Shown here piece by piece: positions 24,778-35,463 of a stretch of DNA of 64,000 bases. The first letter of the stretch is position 1. Every line of letters starts with the position of its first letter. The stretch is from NCBI GenBank assembly GCA_000729835.1, contig JFHB01000144.1, positions 1-64,000 on the forward strand, given 5' to 3'. The translations under genes were made by a program, and so were the position numbers. Source of the stretch: Atkinsonella hypoxylon (Eukaryota; Ascomycota; Sordariomycetes; Hypocreales; Clavicipitaceae). Below the pieces are notes generated by a model. The model made no database searches. It saw only the letters and a program-made list of their open reading frames with translations, and had not been told where the DNA came from.

Positions 24778-24830
24778 CCTCTTCTAATAAAGAAGATTAT
24801 ACAGCTAAGAAGGCTCTAAAGGAAGCTAGA
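24778..24830 (+). pseudogene. gag: Copia fragment G, part 2 (gag)
   Basis: Continues gag after element B, matching D from about 35587. It is interrupted at CTAGA by solo LTR K. Confidence 0.8.
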
Positions 24831-25002
24831 TGTAACGGACTAGGTCTTTGACCTAGTCTTGTAATATAGATGTCAATTGTACAGAGTCGTGCGACTTGTA
24901 CAATACGTATCCTTTTGCCGTAGGGGTCAGGCGGGGATTGGGCTAACGCCCATATAGAGTGCGCAGGCATCCGCTATAGCCCAATTGGGCCACTCCGTAA
25001 CA
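24831..25002. repeat. Solo LTR K (172 bp), highly structured and unmutated
   Basis: It runs from TGTAACGGAC to TCCGTAACA, with the 5-bp TSD CTAGA at 24826-24830 and 25003-25007; D, E and C show the uninterrupted gag. It is GC-rich. Three inverted repeats fill it: a 9-bp stem with TTT loop (24838-24858), a 13-bp nearly perfect stem (24876-24904), and ATTGGGCT/AGCCCAAT (24937-24944 with 24978-24985). The tip resembles those of the A, H and I LTRs, but no full element of this family is in the window. Confidence 0.85.
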
Positions 25003-25007
25003 CTAGA

Positions 25008-25135
25008 TTAGCTTCTAAAAGAGTAGTGTAAGTCTATAATGTTTAAGCTGATCTAAAAGCTTAAATAGATAAGCAATAAGAGACCCTAAATAGATTTATT
25101 AGGTATAGTAAAGCAAAATAAAGCCAAAATAAAGG
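25008..25135 (+). pseudogene. gag: Copia fragment G, part 3 (gag)
   Basis: Gag continues to AAATAAAGG and stops where element C (TSD AAAGG) and insertion J begin. The rest of G is not seen nearby. Confidence 0.75.
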
Positions 25136-25144
25136 TTTTGAAAA

Positions 25145-26427
25145 CCGGGGACCGCTCCAGCTACTGGGGCGTCAGCGGGGGGGGCCCGACCTAGGACTAG
25201 AGGTACCTACAGGAGCGCAATAACAACGTTAGGACGCACAGCCGAAACACAAACCACTAGTACCTATAATATAGGGTTAGGGCTAGGACTGTTACAAAGA
25301 AGGGGCAGGACCTGCCCTACTAGTAGTAACACTAAATAGTGGGGTTGTAAGCGCAGGAAATATATAGCTAGTATAGCTAGTTGCAGACAGCACTAAGCTA
25401 GCACTAGGTTAGTAAAGGTACTAGTAAAGGGGCAGGGCGCTTACGCTAAGGGCTAGAGCAGCTAAATTCTTAGGCATTTTTTAAAAATTTTTAAAAAATT
25501 CAATAAAAAATTATTCTTTAACTTAGGTTAAAATAGGTAAGGGATAAAGATAGAGTAAAGAACCTATAGAGGCAGTAAAGAGGTAGAGTTAAGAAGCTGT
25601 TTCTATACAATAGAAAAAAAAATCAGTAAAAAATTAATAAAAAAGAGAAGTAATTAGCTTATAGCTATATAGCGCTACTGCATAAGAACTAGCTAGAGGC
25701 CTAGCCTAAGGGAATTTAGAAGGAATATATAGAAGGGAAGGCTTAAAAGAAGAAGAAGAAGAAGAAGGGAATATAGACCTAGAGGAGCTCTCTCTACTTA
25801 TAGTTATAGCTAGCTTACTCTAGTAAGTAAGGTTAAACCTAGCCTATATTCTATAGGTAAGTAGGGACTAGTGCAGCACTAAACTATAACCCTAGAGGCT
25901 TATAGTATATACACTCTAACTTACTTATAGAGAGGCTTTAACTTACCTTCTGCCTAATGCAGCAGTCCTAGAGGCGTAAGTAAATTAAGCTTACTAGCAC
26001 TAGGTTGCAACTAGCCTAAGCGTTCTTACTTCTACCTAACTTAACTAATTAATAACGTATATAACTATATAGCAGCTAATAGCAAGTAAGGTAATAATAA
26101 GAGCTATAGAGCAGCGCTAAAGCGCTACTAGCGCAGTAGGGCTGTAGGCTCCTTACTTTCTCTACTACTTAAGCATATATATAGGCGTATATACATACAT
26201 CTAGCAACGCTACTGTAGCTGTTAGCCTAGCGCGGCAGAGCACCTACTGTTTATAATAGGGACCTTACTAGGGCTACTTAGGCCCTGCAACAGCATTTAT
26301 CATAGAAGCACTAGGGTTTTCCTCCCTGCTACAGGCACTAGGGTTTTCCTCCCTGCTACAGGGTTTTTCCACGGTGGATTAGTCACCAAGCAGGGGTTCT
26401 AGCTCTCTAGCGTAATTTAATAATAAT
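25145..26427 (+). mobile_element. Insertion J: non-LTR-type element with TAA-rich tail
   Basis: The 17-bp direct repeat AATAAAGGTTTTGAAAA lies at 25128-25144 and 26428-26444, exactly 1,300 bases apart. The right end is a (TAA)n-like tail just before the second copy. A long target duplication plus simple-repeat tail is typical of target-primed reverse transcription (LINE or SINE). The left end is GC-rich. No RT or endonuclease frame was found in its 1,283 bp, so it is either a severely 5'-truncated LINE or a long SINE-like non-autonomous element. It contains a 27-bp tandem duplication (26308-26361) and an AGA-repeat run (25747-25768). Confidence 0.6.
26308..26361. repeat. 27-bp tandem duplication inside J
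   Basis: Two identical 27-base units starting GCACTAGGGTTTTCC at 26308 and 26335; a third partial GGGTTTTTCC follows. Confidence 0.95.
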
Positions 26428-26435
26428 AATAAAGG

Positions 26436-27129
26436 TTTTGAAAATTATAGGGATTACAGGACTAGATATCTAAGAGGGTAGTGGTCTCTTAGATTTAGCA
26501 CCTGTAATTGCTCCTAGCAATTATCACGTAGTAGAAGCAGCAGTGGCCTAAATTAAGCTATAGTGTATAGTATAGATCACGTAGAGGTAGTAGATAACTA
26601 TAATAATAGTGGTATCTTATATTAAGAGCGCTGTAACGAACTTAGCAAGGGTAGAATCTTAAATCTTTCCAGTCCCTTATAGACCCTCTAACTATATCGG
26701 CAGGCTGTAGTTGCTAGAAGAAGCTTATAGGCTACTTTATAATTTCCGCAAAAAGATTTACTATATAAAAACAAAAAAATCGACTTACAGCTATACAAAC
26801 GAGAAACCTATATACACAATTTAATAATTTCCACTAATAGGAAAAAACCTTTATAAGTAACTCTACCTAACAATTATACTATTAGAAAGCTCTAATTCTT
26901 AGCTTTTAATTAGTATACTTCTTAAATTTCTACTACTGCTAGTTTTAGAGAAAAACGCTGTTAAAGCTAACTATAGGTTAGGCAACTTTGCCTTAGTTAA
27001 ATCCAGATGTTTACATTTAGTAACAGCAATATCTCTACTAAAAATCAACGTAATATAACCAAAAGAGGGTCACGTGATAGAGCAACTAGTAGGCATAAAA
27101 ATAGACTATAGGGTAGCTTATTTTTAACA
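26436..27129 (-). repeat. 3' LTR of copia element C (694 bp)
   Basis: On the minus strand it begins TGTTAAAAATAAG at 27129. The far end at 26436 reads AATTTTCAAAA, degraded from the family TATTTTCAACA end. It is preceded on the plus strand by AAAGG, the probable target site in copia G. Confidence 0.85.
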
Positions 27130-27421
27130 CTCCCTCCAGAAATGTAAGAAGTAACCAGTCCTACAAGCAACTTAGCTCCTTTAAAGGATATCTAAGCTAG
27201 AATTAACCAACGAAATACAGTACTAATAATATAACCAATAACATAACTAATAATTCCAGTAATTCTAGATAGTTATAGTTGAATATAACTAGTTGTTGTT
27301 AATTGTTTTTGTTGTTTTCTATTTTGAACTATTTTTCGTTGCTTTTCGATTTTTCGAGTGTTTTTGTTGCTTTTATAAGCTAGCTAGAAAGCTCTAGTAA
27401 CTTAATGAATTGTTAATGCTT
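27130..27421 (-). other. 3' untranslated part and polypurine tract of C
   Basis: The minus strand has CTGGAGGGAG directly before the LTR tip (27130-27139). The remainder up to the stop codon is A/T-rich with no gene. Confidence 0.7.
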
Positions 27422-27700
27422 TTAAATAGCAAGAGGCTTAGTTAGGCTGTCTGCTAGCATCTGATTTGTATCAATATAACTAACCTTAGCTATACCTTTA
27501 CAAATCTTTTCCCTAATGTAGTTAAACTTTAGAAGGGTGTGCTTAGTCCTACTATGCAACGTAGGGTTATAAGCAGTAACTATAGCGCCTTGATTATCAC
27601 ACCTAATAGGAATAGGAGGGGTTAAAGGCAGCTTTATCTCCTTAAAAAGACTGTAGAGCCACTCTAATTCCCTAATAGCTTCAGATAATACATTGGATTC
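27422..27700 (-). pseudogene. pol: Element C RNase H, C-terminal end
   Basis: Continuation of C pol after the TRIM. It is well preserved and open, with the typical copia ending: a DNQGA motif, an RTKH stretch and a terminal ADSLTKPL before the stop at 27422-27424. It retains TGG at 27659-27661 and CAA at 27590-27592, where D has TAG and TAA. The open frame visible up to 27733 runs into the TRIM. Confidence 0.85.
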
Positions 27701-27801
27701 TGTTAAAGGACAGACCACTAGGTCACTCCGCAAAAGGGAACGCGCTTCGCTAATGCGAAGTGCTATTGGCGCCTATATAGTATAGTTCGTTATTGTTAAT
27801 A
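27701..27801 (-). repeat. TRIM terminal repeat, left
   Basis: 101 bp, TGTTAAAGG to a mutated TGTTGACA end (TGTTAATA). Confidence 0.9.
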
Positions 27802-28023
27802 TACCCCTCTAGTTACTAGGTAATACCTATATAACTATAGGAAAGATCTAAGATTTAGCCAAGATTTAACCGCTATTTATCTAGAAATTGCCGATATAGG
27901 TTTAAGGAGAGCTTATATAACCTCTAAGAATTTCTAATGTTTTTCCGATATTTTTCCGGACGTTTCGAAAATGTATATAGATAGGATTTAAACTGTAGGG
28001 ATAGTGTAAACTGGGCTTATAAC

Positions 28024-28125
28024 TGTTAAAAGGACAGACCACTAGGTTACTCCGCAAAAGGGAACGCGCTCCGCTAATGCGAAGTGCTATTGGCGCCTAT
28101 ATAGTATAGTTCGTTATTGTTGACA
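28024..28125 (-). repeat. TRIM terminal repeat, right
   Basis: 102 bp; one extra A and a few transitions relative to the left copy; intact TTGACA end. Confidence 0.9.
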
Positions 28126-28130
28126 GATTC

Positions 28131-31100
28131 TGCTTCTAAGGTGGAAAGAGCAATAGTACTAGCTTTCTTCGATTTCCAGCTAATAGGTCCACCAGCTAAC
28201 TTATAAAGATAAGCATAGGTTGATTTAGAAGAGATTTTATCACCGGCAAAATCGCTATCGCAATAACTAAGGAGGGTCTTAAGTACTTCTTTACAATTAA
28301 TAGTAGTATTAGAAGACTTTTTAAACCCTATAGGGTGTGGACTAGAACGCTTATAAACGATAGCAAAGCTTCTAGTACTACCTAAGTACCGAAGGAGGTG
28401 CTTAGAGGCGTTCAGGTACTCTATATAGGGCTTAGCTAGGAAGGTTGATAGCCACTGAACAGAAAAAGCAATATTAGCCCTAGTTAGCAACATTAGGTAC
28501 ATTATAGTGCCTATTATGCTTTAATAAAGCTTATAGTTGGATTTCAAGAGAGGTTTTGTAACTAGTTGCTTTAGGATTCCCAGCTGTATAGGGATAGAAG
28601 CTAGCTTAGCATCTAGCATATTAAATCTTTCTAGGGCTTTAAGGATGTATTAAGATTAGTGGATTTTAATAGACCTTTTAGACCTATTACAGGTAATTTA
28701 AACGCCTAGGAAGAATTCTGCTAGTCCTCTATCTTCTATTAGATAAGCTTTATATAATAGCTTCTTTAGCTTGTTAATATAGCTTAAATCCAGCCCAATA
28801 AGAAGACAGTTATCTACGTAAGTTGCAATATATATAGATGTAGCTAGGTTGAAAAAGACTGCTAGGTCCAATATAAGGGGTTTAAATCTATGCTTTTAAA
28901 GTAATTCCAAAAGAATTTACTGCTATTCTCTAGGGCTTTACTTTAACCTATAGAGTGATTTTTCTAGCTTAATTACTTGCCTTTTAGAGGGCTTATAATT
29001 GCAGCTTTTTAGTAGCTTAGCTACTAATAGCGTTGCTTCTGCAAATTCAATGAATCTATCTAGGATTTCTATATAAATAGCTTCCTTTAGCTTGCTATTT
29101 AAAAACGCTCATATAAAGTTAATTTACTTAACTTCTTAATTATTAAAAGCTGCAAGAGCTAATAATATACGCTAGCTAGGAGGAATACTAGTTGCAGTAA
29201 AGGTCTCTAAGTAGTCTTAACCTTCTATTTACATAAATCCCTTAGCAATAAGGCGGGCCTTATATTTTATAGAATTATTTTCTTTATCCTTTTTTAGCCT
29301 ATAAATAAGCCTATTCTTTAGAACTCTTTAGCCCTTAGGTACTTAGTCTTTCCCTATAAATTTAAAGGTTTTAGCAGTTAATAGCTGCTTAAATTCGCTA
29401 TAGGTAGCTTCTATTTAATGCTACTTAGTAGAGCTTTTTAAGGCTTACTTCTACGTATTAAGAAGTTTATCCTTACTATTAGAAGTAATAGCTGCTTTAG
29501 TCTTAGCCTTAAAGTATAGATCCTTAATTAAGGAAAATATGTCTCTATTTAAATCTATAGCATTAGCATTAGCTTTAGCTTCTATAGGTTCTATATTAGC
29601 CTAAGGGGCTTTTATAGATATAGAGGCTTTAGGGACCTTTACAGCTTCTATAGAGTTGCTTAGTAAAAGAGCTTAATCTATAGGTTCTAGTGGATAATTT
29701 AGCACATCTAGATAACTAGGATAAGGATACTTAGGAGTATAATTATCCACTAATTACTGCTAGTTATTAATTTCTCCCTCTAAAGGATTATCTACTATAG
29801 AACTAATAGGAACCTTAGGGATGCTCTATAAAATAGGACCTATTTCTTCTATAATTTTAACGAAGCTAGTCTTTATAACAGCTTGTTTAGAGGGAATATA
29901 TATTAAATATACATTAGAACCTAGCGTAGCTAAAAGTCTACTAGGAATAGTTCTTTTAGCTAGCTTCTGCAACCTAGATTGTTGTTCTAAAGGAATTAGA
30001 ACTTTACAATAGAAGCCTATAGCCCTTATTTTAGTAAAATTAGGCTTATAGGTCTTAGAAGGCTCTAAATTAGCTAGATATAGCTGTTTAGGACTTAGTA
30101 GTTTAGTACTATTCGCAGTAGTATTAACTAAATCTACTATAGTAGGAAGGATATAAGACTATAGATATAGAGGTAATTATAACTACTGTAGAGTAGTATA
30201 TAAATAGTCTAGAAGTACCCTTATAGCTCTCTCTATTAGCCTATTTTGTTTATAAATATAGAGGTAAGAGGTGCTAAAGTAAATATCCTTAGAAGATAGC
30301 TAAGCTTACAATCTAGTATTAATTTCTATACTACTATTAAAATAAAGGTGTTTAGGGTAGCAGTTATACTAGTTTTTTAATTCCTTAAAGAAGCTTTTAA
30401 TATAGCTATAAAGAGTAGAACTCTCTTTATTAGCTAGATTAAAAGACTACTTATACTGTAATTTTCTATTAATTAGAAAAAGAACTAAAGGCCTTTTGTT
30501 ATGCAGTATAGGCTTTATTTTAATAGTATCTCCCTCTATAATATTTAAATATCTAGGGAGGTTAGGAATAGTACGCTTACTAGGTCTTCTAACAGCTTTA
30601 GCTTAATTATAAGCTAGGCAGTTAAAATCCTTTTCCTTAATTTTTATAAAATTAGGAATACCTTTAGTAATAGAAGCAGTTTCTTTAGTAAAGGGAGTTC
30701 TATATACCTTAATCTAACGTGCTAAGTAGCAGCTAATTCTAGGAGCTTCTTATAGAAAGAAGAAGCAGTAGTTAGAGAATTACTACTAGAATTATTATTA
30801 GAGCTAGCTTCCTATTGCTCTCTATCTTACTAGATCTCTTAAGAACTATAGGTCTTATTTAAGGGATCTAGACAGCTATTTCCTCTAATATCTAACAACT
30901 TAGGATTTAGACCTTCTAAATCTCTATTATTAGAAGAAATCTAACTAGGAGCCTGTTTAGGAACTAGGGCTAATAGCTCTATAGCATCGTTATTAGTATT
31001 ATTTTCTTCTTTAAAGTTAGATAATTCCTTAATTTAGCTATATTTCTCTAGATTAAAACTAGGCTGTTGAGGGATTTAAACCTCTATAGAATAACTAGCA

Positions 31101-33054
31101 TTATAATCACTATTATAACTATTACTAGCTAGAAATCCTATATAAGAGAGATTAGCGTGATTTTTACACACTTTAGGGGTCTCTTGCCCCTTAAGCTGTA
31201 AGAAGAACTATACTTTTTAGGATTTAGAAGCCTACAGTAGCTTCTATTAGCTAGAAATAGCTAATTTTTAAGGAGAGTGCCCCCTATTAAATAGTGCTTT
31301 AGACTACTAATTAGGTTAGTATCTAAACCTAGGCAATATAGAGCATCCTTTAGAGCTAAAGGCCTATATTTAGCTAGATTTATACTAACTAGTACTTAGA
31401 ATACAGCAGTTCCTTGTTCTTTAGGATAAATAGAACCTCCTCTAGTAGTAATAGGCGCGGTTTTACCCTTTTTTATAGGCTTAAAAGTCCTAAAAAATGC
31501 CTTATTGTTAACTATATAATAGGTAGAACCTATATTGTATAGTAAGAAGTTTTTAATTATTCTATTAGAATAGTTAAAAGAAGGGGTATTATTACTAGTA
31601 GTACTAGTATCACTAGTAGTAGATTCTATATCTAAATCGTAAGAATTATTACTACTAGAACTGCTAGATTCACTTTTGGAATCTATAGTATCCTAGTTGC
31701 TAGTAGATAGGTTATAATAACCTATAGCAAAAGCAGCTTCTCTATCCTTATTTCTAGAGTTTTTGTTACTTCTTCTTTAGCTCTTCTAGTTCTTTTTATT
31801 CTTAGAGGCTTTATCTTAATCTTTAGAAAAGGCATTAGAATTATTAGAATTAAAATCGTTAGAATTCTTCTTCTAATTAGGAGGATTCTTTCCTTAATTA
31901 GCTTTATTATTATTATTAGAACTATTAGAGTTAGAAGCTTTATAACTAAGAGCTTTAGATATAGAGGAGCTTTTATCTCTTTATTCTTCTAATAAATTAG
32001 CTATAAGGAACTGTAAATTTAGCATTTTTATAGATAGACCTTATGCTCTAGCAGCTCTAATAGAATATTGCTGCCTTTTAGCCTAGCTAGGGAAGGTCTT
32101 CTTTAAAGCATTAATATAATAATTTACCTAGTTAATAGAATTAATAGCTACACTATAGAGCTATAATCTAGCTAGTAAATTATTAAATTTAGCATTAAAG
32201 GCCTCTAAAGATCCCTTATAGTTCAAAAACGATAAGTTATAATAACTAGTATATAGCGTACTACATTGTATTTTAGCACTCTATAGATACTGCCTAACTA
32301 GAACGTTATAGGTATCTACAGAGAACTTATGCTAGCTTATAGCAGCTTAAGGTTTAGATTAGCAACTATCTCTTATAATTATAAGGATAATAGCTTGCTC
32401 TAAATCTACTAAAGTACTAGCTATACTAGGATTATTAATAAATTAAGGGAATCTTAAGGCCTTAAATTAAATAGTTAAAGCTTGCTTTTACTGTTTAAAA
32501 TTTTTAGGGCCTTTTAGCTTAGCAGCCTCTAGAATAGAGTAGACCTTCTTATTTAACTCTTTTATAGTGCCTTTATTAAAAGTAAACAGAAAAGTAGCAC
32601 TATTAGAGGAACTAGAAGGTTTAGGGACTTTAAAAGAGACTTTAGAAGTCTTAAAAGTAATAGGATCTACTTTAGGAGACCCTATAGAGAGATTACCTAT
32701 AGATGTAATTATAGTATCTAATTTACTTAGTAAATTAGCTATATTACCTTTATTTTAGCTTTATTTTACTTTACTATACCTAATAAATCTATTTAGGGTT
32801 TCTTATTACTTATCTATTTAAGCTTTTAGATTAGCTTAAACATTAAAGACTTATACTACTCTTTTAGAAGCTAATCTAGCTTCTTTTAGAGCCTTCTTAG
32901 CTGTATAATCTTCTTTATTAGAAGAGGAATCTACTGGCTGAGGGAGGGACCTTACTGGACTAGGAAAGCTAGTAGCAGCTGTAGCTAGTGTACTAGAACC
33001 ACTACCCCTTTTAGGGCTTATGCTCTTTCTCTTGTCTATTCCTTTTAGTGCTAT
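28131..33054 (-). pseudogene. pol: Element C gag-pol polyprotein, degraded
   Basis: Minus-strand Ty1/copia polyprotein in the order gag, protease, integrase, RT, RNase H. The likely start at 33052-33054 reads ATA. The integrase zinc motif near 30600 has its second cysteine changed to Tyr. The RT box at 28809-28820 reads Tyr-Val-Asp-Asn. The stretch 28131-28502 (RNase H) is still open. Including the end piece, length without the TRIM is about 5.2 kb, close to D (about 5.2 kb without H). Copia order (integrase before RT) separates it from the gypsy elements. It is dead through many TAG/TAA. Confidence 0.85.
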
Positions 33055-33810
33055 TTTTAAGGATTTTAATAGCTAATTTAACGCTCTTTATAGCTAATTA
33101 TAGCCTAAGTTACAGTGGAAATAGTAGTAAATAACAGGTAATAACCTCTTCTAGATATTAATAGATTGCTCTATTATAGGCTAGACGTGCCCTATATCTT
33201 TAGAAATTATACTGAGATTTATCTCCGATTTCTTTTGTAATAGGTATAATAAGCTCTAAAGGCTATATTGTATTGCAATCTATATGCACATACAATTTGT
33301 ATAGTAGACTAGATTAATAAGCGGTTATAAGGGGCATAAAACATAGGTCTTAGCTATTTTTAGCTAAAAAATTCAGGAGATTCTTCTCTAATTAGGTTCT
33401 AATAAATTAGTAGAGACCTAGGTACAGCTAATTTAGGGATATCTAGCTAATTTCTACTTTAAAATCCTAACCAGTAGGATTACTATATAAATTAATTCTG
33501 CAACTAAAAATATAGGAATATCTACAATAAGAGCTATTAGGTATACACTATAAATTGTAGTATAGCTACTAACAAAGGTGTATAAGGTGCACAATATATA
33601 ATATAACAGTATAACAACAAGCAATGTAGTGCAGCACTAAGCTTATTTCTTAATAGAAATAATTAATTAAGCAGTGCCTAATAAAACAATTTACAGTGCA
33701 AATGTAATGTATGCAGATATATATATAATAATGTTGTGCAACAATAGAACCTAGCTATTAAGAATAGCTTTAAAAGTGTGTATACACAGGGTATATAGGA
33801 CTAGTGCAGG
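33055..33810 (-). other. Leader of element C (partial)
   Basis: Long untranslated leader, matching D 34725-35463 in inverse orientation. No gene seen. It ends at CTAGTGCAGG against the LTR of D. Confidence 0.75.
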
Positions 33811-34514
33811 TGTTAAAAATAAGCTACCCTATATAGCCTATTTTTATGCTTACTAGTTACCTGTTAGTTGCTCTATTATGTGACCCTAACTAGGTCTTGT
33901 TACGTTAATTTTTAGTAGAGATATTGCTGTTACTAGATGCAAAACATCTAGAATTAACTAAGGCAAAGTTGCCTAACCTATAGTTAACTTTAACAGCGAT
34001 TTTCTCCACAACTAGTAATAGTAGAAATTGAAGAAGTATACCATTTAAAAGCTAAGAATTAGGGCTATCTAATGGTATAATTGTTGGATAGGGTTGCTTA
34101 TAAGGGTTGCTTATTATTAGTAAAATTTGTTAAATTGTATATATAGGCGTCTTGTTTGTATAGCTGTAAGTCGATTTTTTTGTTTTTATATAGTAAATCT
34201 TTTTACGGAAATTATAAAGTAGCCTATAAGCCCCTTCTAGTAACTACAGCCCGCTAATATAGTTAGTAAGTCTATAAAGAACTGGAAAGATTTAAGATCC
34301 TACCCTCACTAAGTTCGTTACAGCGCTCTTAATATAAAGATACCACTATTACAGTTATCTATTGCCTCTACGTAATCTATACTATACACTACAGCTTAAT
34401 TTAGGCCACTGCTGCTTCCACTACGTAATAATTGCTAGGAGCAATTACAGGTGCTAAATATAAGAGACCACTACCCTCTTCTATCTAGTCCTGTAATCCC
34501 TATTATTTTTAATA
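33811..34514 (+). repeat. 5' LTR of element D (704 bp)
   Basis: TGTTAAAAATA to TATTTTTAATA. It is directly followed by the primer binding site. Confidence 0.93.
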
Positions 34515-34526
34515 GGTTATAAGCCC
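34515..34526 (+). promoter_or_regulatory. Primer binding site of D
   Basis: GGTTATAAGCCC immediately after the LTR; half-tRNA type as described for 11333-11346. Confidence 0.7.
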
Positions 34527-35463
34527 GGAAGACCTATCTGCAAGCTGTTAGCCCGCTGAAATCTACTATTATGTACTGTATTACCCACTAGAAGCTATAT
34601 TAAGACCTACGCTAGCAGCTATTGCTGCTATTAGTAGCTTGCTGGAAGCTATTAATACCTACTGCATATACATCGCTAGCCACTATACTGGTGTTTTTAT
34701 TCTGCCCACCCTGTGCCTCCTGCACTAGTTCTATGCACCCTGTATATATACACTTTTAAAGCTATTCTTAATAGCTAGGTTCTATTGTTACGTAACATTA
34801 TTATATATACATCTGTACATATTACATTTGCACTGCGAATCGTTTTATTAGGCACTGCCTAATTAATTATTTCTATCGAGAAATAAGCTTAGCGCTGCAC
34901 TGCATTGCTTGTTGTTATTGTTATATTGTGCACCCTGTGCACCCTTGTTAGTGGCTATACTACAATTTGTAGTGCACGCCTAACAGCTCTTATTGCAGAT
35001 ATTTTTGTGTTTTTAGTTGTAGAATTAATTTGTGTAGTAATCCTACTGGTTAGGATTTTAAAGTAGGAATTAGCTAGATATCCCTAAATTAGCTGTGCCT
35101 AGGTCTCTACTAATTTATTAGAACCTAATTAGAGAAGAATCTCCTGAATTTTTTAGCTAAAAATAGCTAGGACCTATGTTTTATGCCCCTCGCGACCGCT
35201 TGTCAATCTGGTCTGCTATATAAATTGTATATGCATACAGATCGCAATATAACGCAGCCTTAGAGCCTATTATACCTGTTACAAAAGAAATTAGAGAAAA
35301 ATCTCAGTATAATTTCTGAAGATATAGAGCACTTCTAGGCCTATAATAGAGCAATCTATTAATATCTAGTAGAGGTTATTACTGTTATTTACTACTATTT
35401 CCACTGTAATTTAGGCTATAATTAGCTATAAAGAGCGTTAAATTAGCTATTAAAACCCTTAAA
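34527..35463 (+). other. Leader of element D
   Basis: Almost 940 bases without a convincing gene between primer site and gag, conserved in C and E. Unusually long for a copia leader; it may hold packaging or dimerisation signals, which cannot be read directly. Confidence 0.7.

Larger units (their letters stand above)
27701..28125 (-). mobile_element. TRIM (miniature LTR retrotransposon) in C pol
   Basis: 425 bp with two direct terminal repeats (27701-27801 and 28024-28125) ending in TG/CA, and the TSD GATTC at 27696-27700 and 28126-28130. D and E have uninterrupted pol here. On the minus strand the right LTR is followed immediately by the primer site GTTATAAGCCCAG (28011-28023), and a short purine tract AGAGGGG precedes the left LTR. 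There is no coding capacity, so it would need another element's enzymes. The LTRs carry the hairpin CTTCGC-TAAT-GCGAAG (27745-27760). Confidence 0.9.
26436..33810 (-). mobile_element. Copia element C, 5'-truncated
   Basis: Minus-strand Ty1/copia element with 3' LTR, polypurine tract, a complete but degraded gag-pol frame and most of its leader. The 5' LTR, primer binding site and first 200 or so leader bases are missing: C stops at 33810, equivalent to about 34725 in D, and abuts the 5' LTR of D directly. It carries TRIM insertion 27701-28125. Confidence 0.85.

Noticed and set aside
26308..26361. CRISPR-like direct repeats
   Set aside because: Two adjacent 27-bp units with no spacers, inside a eukaryotic transposable element.
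29821..30012. 63-codon plus-strand frame
   Set aside because: Antisense shadow of the copia C polyprotein, which is coded on the minus strand here.
32567..32758. 63-codon plus-strand frame, with a near-identical minus-strand frame at 35760-35957
   Set aside because: Both are the antisense side of copia gag in C and D; the similarity reflects the gag repeat, not a small gene.
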